Assembly (NCBI GenBank): GCA_036387415.1
Contig: DASVTU010000039.1
Span: 930,001-994,000, forward strand
Direction: 5' to 3'
DNA length: 64,000 bases
Source of the DNA: DASVTU01 sp036387415
Lineage (GTDB): Bacteria; Acidobacteriota; Blastocatellia; Pyrinomonadales; Pyrinomonadaceae
Shown one piece after another: positions 57,876-64,000 of this stretch. Under the pieces are notes generated by a model. The model was not told where the DNA came from. It did not search any database and saw nothing but the letters and a program-made list of their open reading frames with translations. Position 1 is the stretch's first letter, and every line of letters starts with the position of its first letter. A program made the position numbers and the translations under genes.

Positions 57876-59717
57876 TTAGGGAGGCGGATAGGGCATCTCC
57901 CTACGTCGTCGCCTCATCTCGCGGCGTCGCTCCATCTCTCTTCTTCGCATCTCATCTTCTTCGCGCATGTCATCCATCGCCGCCGGGTCGTCGGGCGGTG
58001 GCGGGCGTCGTCGCGGCGGCAACGGCCTCTCGTCCGGCAGCGGGTCGGGGTCGTTATCCACAGCGCGTTCATTCTGCTCCGGCGCGGGACGTTCGATGGT
58101 CAGTCTTCCCCTCTGCGTCGCGCCGTTGTCGGTCGCGGATGGACGGCGCGCGGCGTTGCTGTCTGGCGTTGGGTCTGGTTTCTGCGCGGTCGCGGGAGGG
58201 ACGGCGGCGGGCGCGGACTGAGGCTCTGCGGAGGTTGTTGTGGGAGCAGATGTGGTGGTCGTGGGAGCGTCGGTAGTGGTCGCCGGATTCTGTGTCGTCG
58301 GAGCGGGCGCGTTGAGTTGGGTGCTCGGGGTTTCACTCGCGGTTTGAGGCACAAGCGTGTCGGTGTTTGTTTGAGTCGCGGCGGGGTCGTTCGTTGTCGT
58401 CGTCGGAGACGCGGGCGGCTGTGTGAATTTGTAGACGCCCGCCGCGACGACGGCGAGGACAAGTATGCTGGCGGCGATACTCAACGTTCGAGGCGCGGGG
58501 CGACTCTGAGGTTCGTCTCTTTTGGCCGTGGCAACTCTGGTGACGACGGACGCCGACGAGTCGCGTCTATGCGCTCGGTCGGCAGCGAGAGGCGCGACGG
58601 GAGGCGACGCGCTGTTTCTTGACGGAGGCGTTGTGCGGGTTGCTGCTACGGTGCGTGCGTCGGGCGGCGTCGCGGTACTGACGATTGGGTCATTCGGGTC
58701 TGTCGTTGTCGCAGCAGCGTCGGCGTCGTTGGCGCGCGTTGCGGCTTGCGGGTCGAGAGGAGTGCTGCTGGCGGCAGCGTTGTTCATCAGTTGCGTCTGA
58801 CGGTCGAGGATGGTGGCGGCGGCATGTGATGTCGGCGGTGTCGCTTGCTTTCCGGCGCTCGCATCTCCGGCGACGACGCGAGTTTGCTGTCGTGCCTCGC
58901 GCAGCATCTCGCGCATGGCGGCGGCGTTCTGCGGCCTGTGTCCGGCGTTGAGCGCGAGAGCGCGTGCGAGGGCTTCCGCGACCGGCTCGGCGACATCGGG
59001 GCGCACTTCGCTGGCGGGGCGCAAGGGGTCGGGCTGACCGTTCAAGACTTCGGTGGCGCGCGTCAACGCATCGGGCGGCGTGATGCCGGTCAGCAAGTGA
59101 TAGAGGGTGGCGGCAAGCGAATAGAAATCGCTGCGCGGGTCTGTGCCTGCGCCTTGAATTTGTTCGAGCGGCGCGTAGTTGCGCGAGTAGCCGAAGACGC
59201 TGCCCGTCGCAGTGGCGCGCGAGGGATGCGCGGCGGGCGTATTCTTGGCGAGTCCGAAATCGAGCAGGATGATTTGGCCGCGCGCCATCAGTTTCAAATT
59301 CTGCGGCTTGATGTCGCGGTGAATGACGGGCGGTTCCTGCGTGTGGAGATAGTCGAGCGCGTCGAGCAGTTGGTCAGCCCAGTTGAGCACGTCGTTGGCG
59401 GGGAAGGCTTCGCCGCGTTGACGCAGCATCTCGGAGAGGTCGTCGCCGGGGATAAACTCCATGACGAGAAACTGCCCCGTGTCTTCCGTGAAGTGGTCGC
59501 TGACACGCGGCAGAGCGGGATGGCGCAACGAGTTGAGCAGACGCGCCTCGCGCTCGAATGCCTTGCGGAGAGCGGGTTCCTCGAAGTGCGTCTCTTTGAG
59601 CGCGACGGTGCTGCCAAAACGTCGGTCGGTGGCGATGTAGACCGTGCCCATGCCTCCCTGCCCGACTTGATTGAGCACAAGATAACGATTCTGCAAAAGC
59701 GTTCCGGGAGCAATCAT
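57876..59717 (-). CDS. Ser/Thr protein kinase with single membrane span
   Basis: 613 residues. The kinase domain (12-275) has Gly loop GQGGMGTVY, Lys41, HRDIKPQN and DFGLAK, with all catalytic residues intact, and is of the Hanks PknB type. A Pro/Thr/Ala-rich juxtamembrane region leads to one membrane helix (about 405-425). The outer part is Thr/Pro-rich, low-complexity, and ends with Arg/Glu repeats (RRREMERRREMRRRRREM) and PYPPP. There are no PASTA repeats. RBS GGAGGAGG is close to the start. It likely regulates by phosphorylation; partners unknown. Confidence 0.92.
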   Translation of the reverse strand: MIAPGTLLQNRYLVLNQVGQGGMGTVYIATDRRFGSTVALKETHFEEPALRKAFEREARLLNSLRHPALPRVSDHFTEDTGQFLVMEFIPGDDLSEMLRQRGEAFPANDVLNWADQLLDALDYLHTQEPPVIHRDIKPQNLKLMARGQIILLDFGLAKNTPAAHPSRATATGSVFGYSRNYAPLEQIQGAGTDPRSDFYSLAATLYHLLTGITPPDALTRATEVLNGQPDPLRPASEVRPDVAEPVAEALARALALNAGHRPQNAAAMREMLREARQQTRVVAGDASAGKQATPPTSHAAATILDRQTQLMNNAAASSTPLDPQAATRANDADAAATTTDPNDPIVSTATPPDARTVAATRTTPPSRNSASPPVAPLAADRAHRRDSSASVVTRVATAKRDEPQSRPAPRTLSIAASILVLAVVAAGVYKFTQPPASPTTTTNDPAATQTNTDTLVPQTASETPSTQLNAPAPTTQNPATTTDAPTTTTSAPTTTSAEPQSAPAAVPPATAQKPDPTPDSNAARRPSATDNGATQRGRLTIERPAPEQNERAVDNDPDPLPDERPLPPRRRPPPPDDPAAMDDMREEDEMRRREMERRREMRRRRREMPYPPP

Positions 59718-59738
59718 GTGCGCCTCCTCCGACTAACG

Positions 59739-59767
59739 ACTCTACTTGGATAACTCAAGTTATTCAA
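59739..59767 (-). promoter_or_regulatory. candidate kinase promoter with palindrome in spacer
   Basis: Minus strand: TTGAAT (59762-59767), 17 bases, TAGAGT (59739-59744). An inverted repeat ATAACT-n2-AGTTAT (59750-59763) occupies the spacer and overlaps the -35, as for a repressor operator. Each box matches only four of six bases. Confidence 0.35.
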
Positions 59768-59787
59768 TAGCCGCTCGCCGCAACTCG

Positions 59788-60075
59788 CTATCCACGCTTC
59801 TCAGGCTCGTACCAGTCTTCGTGCAACGACCAACCACCGCAACGCAGGCAGAAAGTCCAACGCCATTGATGGCCGCAGCCGGGACACCGCCCGCGCGTGT
59901 TGAAGGTATTCCAGACCGTGCCGCAAGCATTGAAGAAGTATTCTGGATAGGCGCAATCGGAACAGTACCAGCGACTCGAAGCCTTCGGATGCCAGAGACA
60001 CAAGGGGCAGCGAATGCGACTGAAATCCGTCGCGTCGTCCGCTTCATCCGACAGGCCAGTCGTCTCCTCAGGCAT
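59788..60075 (-). CDS. small multi-CxxC zinc-binding protein
   Basis: 95 residues from the ATG at 60075 (longer frames add an uncharacteristic basic N-terminus). It has nine cysteines, eight of them in CxxC pairs (Cys23/26, 38/41, 64/67, 76/79) plus Cys51, compatible with two or three zinc sites. Aromatic-rich stretches RWYCSDCAYPEYFF and GHQWRWTFCLRCGGW suggest a compact ribbon protein. No family recognised. It lies between the kinase and SuhB genes. Confidence 0.65.
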   Translation of the reverse strand: MPEETTGLSDEADDATDFSRIRCPLCLWHPKASSRWYCSDCAYPEYFFNACGTVWNTFNTRGRCPGCGHQWRWTFCLRCGGWSLHEDWYEPEKRG

Positions 60076-60217
60076 CGAGCCTTTTTGAAAAAGCGTGAAG
60101 AAGACGACGACATGCGGAAGACGAAAGCGACGATGATATTTTCCTCTCCGATGCATCTACTGTTTGTTCCGTACTCGATTCAAATGCATTTGGACATCCG
60201 GCGCGCACGTTCACGCG

Positions 60218-60991
60218 TCAACGCGTTTCGAGGACGCGCATCATGTGTTCGTGGACAAGGCCGTTGCTCGCTACGATAGGCGGCGTGTAGACGTTGAAGG
60301 GCGAGCCGTCGTAGTGCGTGACGCGACCGCCTGCTTCTTCGACGAGCACGACTCCGGCGGCGACATCCCACGGACGCAAACCCTCTTCCCAGAAGCCATC
60401 GAAGCGACCGCAGGCGACGTAGGCGAGGTCGAGCGCGGCGGAACCATCGCGGCGCACGGCCTGTGCGCTCATGATAAAGTTGGTGAAGTGGCGTGCGAAG
60501 GCTGTGCGCTCGCGCACGTCGTAGGGAAAGCCCGTGCAGAGCATGGCGCGGTTAAGGTCGTCGATTTCCGAGACGCGTATGCGCCGACCGTTGAGCGTCG
60601 CGCCCTCGCCGCGTTCGGCAGCAAACGTCTCGTCGCGCGTCGGGTCGTAGATAACTCCGAGGACGATTTCCCCGGCGCGTTCGAGCGCGATGGAGACGCA
60701 GAAACACGGATAGCCGTGCGCGTAGTTCGTCGTGCCGTCGAGCGGGTCGATAATCCATTTCCACTCAGCCTGTTTCTCATCACGCGCGAGCGAGACGCCC
60801 GACTCCTCCGCCAGAATCTCATGACGCGGAAAGTGTGTCTGGATGCGCTCGACGATGAGACGCTCGGCGGCCACGTCCGCTTCCGTCACCAGATTGATGT
60901 CGCCCTTCTGGGAAATCTGCAACGCCCGACCGAAACGGTCAGCCAGCACGCGCCCCGCTTCGTGTGCGATTTGGATTGCGAAATTGAGCAT
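60218..60991 (-). CDS. inositol-1-monophosphatase family protein (SuhB-like)
   Basis: 257 residues, the usual SuhB length. Motifs ILAEESG, IDPLDGTTNYAHGYP and RPWDVAAGVVLVEEAGG are intact, giving the Li-sensitive metal site. It hydrolyses inositol 1-phosphate or related sugar phosphates and may, like SuhB, also influence rRNA transcription. Distinguished from the CysQ-like protein at 42524 by DGTTN versus DGTKG. Confidence 0.92.
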   Translation of the reverse strand: MLNFAIQIAHEAGRVLADRFGRALQISQKGDINLVTEADVAAERLIVERIQTHFPRHEILAEESGVSLARDEKQAEWKWIIDPLDGTTNYAHGYPCFCVSIALERAGEIVLGVIYDPTRDETFAAERGEGATLNGRRIRVSEIDDLNRAMLCTGFPYDVRERTAFARHFTNFIMSAQAVRRDGSAALDLAYVACGRFDGFWEEGLRPWDVAAGVVLVEEAGGRVTHYDGSPFNVYTPPIVASNGLVHEHMMRVLETR

Positions 60992-61011
60992 GGGAAAAGT
61001 AGTTGGGGAAA

Positions 61012-61031
61012 CAGTAGTCAGGAGTCAGTAG
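61012..61031. repeat. short CAGTAGT repeat
   Basis: CAGTAGTCAGGAGTCAGTAG, the smallest member of the CAGTAGT family, in the gap before the next gene. Confidence 0.55.
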
Positions 61032-61044
61032 AAAAGCTGCTTCA

Positions 61045-61464
61045 TCAATTGTTGATGGCGATAATTCCGAGTTTGTTATTCTTCGCGTTCTGACCGAACC
61101 AAATCTCGCCGTCGCCAATCATGATGCCCTGATAATTGACGAACAACTCCGACGCCTTCTGCGCTGCCAACGCACGCTTCACCTTGCCATTAAAAACCGC
61201 ATCGTATCGCCGCAACAAGTCGGCGCGTCGCTTCAACCTGAGCGTCCGCCGTCCGCGCACGTAGACCGGATAGTCAAACATCGACGCCACACGCGCGCGT
61301 TCGTCTTTCGCCACGGCCTCCTGCAAATCCCTGAAAAACTTCTCCGCCGCCCGTTCGTCGCTCACACCCGCGACTTCGTACTTCCCTCCCTGTTGCGCCG
61401 AAACAACGACGGGCAGACTCGCACAGGCAACGACGACAAGCAGCACGACACAGAAGATTTTCAC
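61045..61464 (-). CDS. secreted hypothetical protein
   Basis: 139 residues from a GTG at 61464, preceded by GAGGAGG 6 bases upstream. Signal peptide about 1-24 (hydrophobic core, ends VVSAQ). The mature part (SDERAAEKFFRDLQEAVAKD, RVASMFDYPVYV, KVKRALAAQKASELFVNYQG, GIMIGDGEIWFG) resembles small NTF2-like exported proteins. Function unknown. Confidence 0.7.
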   Translation of the reverse strand: MKIFCVVLLVVVACASLPVVVSAQQGGKYEVAGVSDERAAEKFFRDLQEAVAKDERARVASMFDYPVYVRGRRTLRLKRRADLLRRYDAVFNGKVKRALAAQKASELFVNYQGIMIGDGEIWFGQNAKNNKLGIIAINN

Positions 61465-61514
61465 GAACGCCTCCTCGCGTCGTTGACATTGAAAGCAGCT
61501 TCGCGCACGACTGT

Positions 61515-61853
61515 TTACCAGAAGCGCCACCACGGTTTCTCCGCGACATCGGCGGTCGCTCCGGTCGGATTCTGGATGATGATGGTGTGTTCCTGCGGCT
61601 GGTCGGGAGTCCACCCCTGTTCGAGTAAATCGTTGAGATAGCCCAAGACGGTCTGCGCCTGATATTCGTTGTCGGAACGCGTCTTCTTGGTCGCGTCTTC
61701 GCTGAGATACGCACGCACGAAGACCTTGTGCTCGTCGTCGCCGCGCTTCAAACCGATAGCCCAATCCGTGCCGGGACGACTACTCCCGTCCGGCTGGATG
61801 AAATGTGCATCCAGACCGCCTTCGACGCGCATGAGCCATTGAGATGCACTCAT
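61515..61853 (-). CDS. conserved hypothetical protein
   Basis: 112 residues from the second of two adjacent ATGs. WLMRVEGGLDAHFIQPDGSS and HKVFVRAYLSEDATKKTRSD are probably a short beta-sheet domain; there is no membrane segment or signal. No family recognised. Its C-terminus is KPWWRFW. It lies 50 bases before the secreted protein gene. Confidence 0.6.
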   Translation of the reverse strand: MSASQWLMRVEGGLDAHFIQPDGSSRPGTDWAIGLKRGDDEHKVFVRAYLSEDATKKTRSDNEYQAQTVLGYLNDLLEQGWTPDQPQEHTIIIQNPTGATADVAEKPWWRFW

Positions 61854-61868
61854 CAACCTAGTCCTCCT

Positions 61869-63206
61869 TCATTGCGCTTTGAGTATGGCTAACACTTCCG
61901 TCTGGATGGGTTGACCCGTGACTTCGATGTCTTTGTCGCTGATAAAGAGATTGGTTTCGGAGCGGACGCCGAAGCGTCCTTCGAGGTAGATGCCGGGTTC
62001 GATGGAGAAGCCGATGCCGGGGATGATGCGGCGCGAATCGCGTGTTTCGAGATTGTCGATGTGGACGCCGTTGCCGTGTACTTCTTCGCCGATGGAATGT
62101 CCCGTGCGATGCGTGAACTGTTCACCGTAGCCCGCGCGCTCAATCACGCCGCGCGAAACGTCGTCCACTTGCGCGCCGCGAATCTCGCGTCCGGCGCGCA
62201 CGTTTGAACGCACGAATTCCGTCGCCGCGTCGCGCGCTTCGCGGACGATGCGAAAGATGCGCGCGTGTTCTTCGGGCACGGTTTCGCCGACGTAGCCCGT
62301 CCACGTCTGGTCTGCGTAGATGGCGCCGGGTTGCTTGAGTTTCGCCCACACGTCGAAGAGGACGAAATCGCCGCGACGAATAGGCGCGTGTGTTTTGCTG
62401 TCGGGTTGATAGTGCGGGTTCGCGCTGTTGGCACCGACGGAGACGTTGGGCGGGTCGTTGTCGCTCGTCAGGTTTTCTTCTTCGTAGCGTCGCACCATGA
62501 ACTGCTGGATGTCGTATTCGTTGACGTCTTCGCCCGCGCGGAGGCGACGCGCAATCTCTGCGAACGACTCCATGATGATGCGATGAATCTTGTTCGCCGC
62601 TTCGATGTGCGACTCCCTCTGCGCGTCCGTCCAGACGGCTTCAAACTGCTGTACGAGGTCGGCGCTCGTCGCTGGTTCGACGCCGAAGGAGCGCAGGAGT
62701 TCAATCGTTCCGGCATCGACACGCGACATGTATGGAATGTCGTTCATCGGCGAATACTGCATGGCGATGCGGCTCTTGCGGAGCGCGGCGACGGACGGAT
62801 TGCGACGCGACACGCGCGCTTCCTTCACCGCGAGCGCCGCGCGCAGGCTCGCATGTAGCTCTTGCCAGCGACGATAAATCACTTTGCGTCCGGGCAAGGC
62901 GTCGAGTTTGAAACGCTCAATCGAATGCACAATCTTGATTGGCTCGCCCGACGCCGGAATGTAATAGAACCAACGCCGCGTCGTAAGTCCTTTTTCGTCC
63001 AATTTCAGAATGCGGTAGGCTAGCGGGTCGCTCCTGCGAAAATCGTAGAATAGCCAGCCGTCGAGTTTGGCATCACGAAGCGCCGTCTGAATCGACGCGA
63101 TGCGTTCGGCGTGCGACTGTTGTTGCTGCTGTTGCGCGCGCGCCTCTGACGAGAAGGCGACGAGAAGGACGAGGGCGAGCGCGATGATGAGTTGCTTTTG
63201 TCTCAT
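61869..63206 (-). CDS. M24-family Xaa-Pro aminopeptidase, exported
   Basis: 445 residues from the ATG at 63206, with a signal peptide (1-24, ending ARAQ) followed by a Gln run. The C-terminal creatinase/aminopeptidase fold shows the five metal ligands: Asp in VLFDVWAK, Asp in IYADQTWTG, His in HRTGHSIGEEVHG, Glu in FSIEPGIYLEG, and Glu in RSETNLFI. It removes an N-terminal residue ahead of proline, probably in the periplasm, in peptide utilisation. A longer frame upstream has an unlikely Arg-rich composition and is rejected. Confidence 0.9.
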   Translation of the reverse strand: MRQKQLIIALALVLLVAFSSEARAQQQQQQSHAERIASIQTALRDAKLDGWLFYDFRRSDPLAYRILKLDEKGLTTRRWFYYIPASGEPIKIVHSIERFKLDALPGRKVIYRRWQELHASLRAALAVKEARVSRRNPSVAALRKSRIAMQYSPMNDIPYMSRVDAGTIELLRSFGVEPATSADLVQQFEAVWTDAQRESHIEAANKIHRIIMESFAEIARRLRAGEDVNEYDIQQFMVRRYEEENLTSDNDPPNVSVGANSANPHYQPDSKTHAPIRRGDFVLFDVWAKLKQPGAIYADQTWTGYVGETVPEEHARIFRIVREARDAATEFVRSNVRAGREIRGAQVDDVSRGVIERAGYGEQFTHRTGHSIGEEVHGNGVHIDNLETRDSRRIIPGIGFSIEPGIYLEGRFGVRSETNLFISDKDIEVTGQPIQTEVLAILKAQ

Positions 63207-63280
63207 GGTTGGAGTTACCGACGTTGTTTCGTTGATAAAAATTGCGGCGACTGAGCTTGGCTTTCGACGGATGCCTGTTT

Positions 63281-64000
63281 TTATGGTGTTTGAGATTCGT
63301 CGTGTTCGGACGCGCCGAGCATGGGGATGTGGACGCCCTTGGTGCGCGCCGTCGTTTCGGCCTCGTCGTAGCCCGCATCGACATGGCGCGCGACACCGAG
63401 GCCGGGGTCGTTCGTCAGTACACGATTGAGACGACGCGCGGCCTCGTCCGTGCCGTCGGCGACCGAGACTTGTCCGGCGTGGAGCGAATAGCCGATGCCG
63501 ACGCCGCCGCCGTGATGAAATGAAACCCAACTCGCGCCGCTCGCCGTGTTCAAGAGCGCATTCAGGATAGGCCAATCGGCGACGGCATCGGAGCCGTCGC
63601 GCATCGCTTCGGTTTCGCGGTAGGGCGAAGCGACGGAGCCTGTGTCGAGGTGGTCGCGTCCGATGGCGACGGGCGCTTTGAGGTCGCCGCGCCGGACGAG
63701 TTCGTTGATGGCGTCGCCCATCTCAGCGCGTTCGCCGTAGCCGAGCCAGCAGATGCGCGCCGGAAGACCCTGAAACTGCACGCGCTCGCGTGCGAGCCTG
63801 AGCCAACGATTGAGCGTCGTGTCTTCGGGGAAGAGTTCGAGCGCGAGGTCGTCTGTGCGGCGGATGTCCGACGCGTCGCCGGAGAGAGCCACCCAACGAA
63901 ACGGCCCCTTGCCTTCACAAAAAAGCGGTCGGATATATTCGGGCACGAAGCCGGGAATCTCGAACGCGTCGGTGCATCCGGCATCGAAGGCAAACTTCCT
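63281..64000 (-). CDS. hutU: urocanate hydratase, C-terminal part (5' end outside window)
   Basis: 240 codons are open to the right edge, so the N-terminal half is missing from view (full HutU is about 555 residues). GFVPEYIRPLFCEGKGPFRW, LDTGSVASPYRETEAM and SGASWVSFHHGGGVGIGYS are signature HutU stretches with the glycine-rich NAD region. The enzyme hydrates urocanate to imidazolonepropionate in histidine degradation. The other Hut genes are not in the window; whether they lie to the right is unknown. Confidence 0.95.
   Translation of the reverse strand, partial: RKFAFDAGCTDAFEIPGFVPEYIRPLFCEGKGPFRWVALSGDASDIRRTDDLALELFPEDTTLNRWLRLARERVQFQGLPARICWLGYGERAEMGDAINELVRRGDLKAPVAIGRDHLDTGSVASPYRETEAMRDGSDAVADWPILNALLNTASGASWVSFHHGGGVGIGYSLHAGQVSVADGTDEAARRLNRVLTNDPGLGVARHVDAGYDEAETTARTKGVHIPMLGASEHDESQTP

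Noticed and set aside
63281..63946. complete short urocanate hydratase starting at 63946
   Set aside because: The frame continues to the window edge with typical HutU sequence (AFDAGCTDAFEIPGFV), so the GTG at 63946 is internal and the gene is simply cut.

Overview
The window looks like a chromosomal segment of an Acidobacteriota bacterium, probably class Blastocatellia. The reasons are an acidobacterial-type VWFA protein, two large Oar-like TonB-dependent receptors with N-terminal carboxypeptidase-regulatory domains, high GC with strong third-position GC bias, and gaps filled with degenerate heptamer repeats. There is no rRNA, CRISPR array, insertion sequence or prophage. The genus assignment is inference; no marker in the window fixes it.

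Layout. 1-8530: a PQQ-type beta-propeller lipoprotein (cut by the left edge), two divergent TonB-dependent receptors, and a half-size DMT-like membrane protein. 8687-12993: a LolD/MacB-type ABC exporter. 13210-17243: a LuxE-like acyl-adenylating enzyme, a LuxC-like aldehyde dehydrogenase-fold reductase and a family 4 glycosyltransferase on one strand. 17428-21494: tRNA-Arg(ACG) with promoter and terminator, the VWFA protein, and small Cys-cluster proteins including a zinc ribbon fused to a receiver domain. 21615-26463: three tandem exported amidohydrolase paralogues. 26660-30188: BON lipoprotein, YggX-like protein, BCP-type peroxiredoxin, radical SAM protein and DUF2721 protein. 30485-32572: two Gly/Lys-repeat proteins. 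32669-43375: GntR regulator, DUF2339 and other membrane proteins, aldo/keto reductase, PLP decarboxylase, methyltransferase and a CysQ-like phosphatase. 43558-47997: histidine kinase, sigma-54 activator and a stand-alone receiver gene behind a near-consensus sigma-54 promoter. 48459-52546: SbcD-like nuclease, LON-domain protein, fused MoaD-MoaE, membrane protein, GNAT. 52658-61853: gyrA, PilZ-like protein, PlsC, Ser/Thr kinase, SuhB and small proteins. 61869-64000: Xaa-Pro peptidase and the C-terminal part of urocanate hydratase (cut by the right edge).

Most striking points. (1) At least fifteen gaps carry degenerate, roughly 7-bp-period repeats, many arranged as inverted pairs, resembling the STRR repeats known in cyanobacteria; in several places they run into genes and supply the last codons and the stop. 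(2) A Gly/Lys-rich gene ends at an amber codon followed in frame by 44 further codons that read like a real glycine-zipper, basic C-terminus. (3) A sigma-54 promoter with two upstream 18-bp palindromes sits between a sigma-54 activator and a stand-alone receiver resembling that activator's own receiver. (4) A LuxE/LuxC-like acyl-reduction pair is translationally coupled to a glycosyltransferase, with no luciferase genes.

All functional calls rest on reading motifs and family resemblance by eye; no database search was run.
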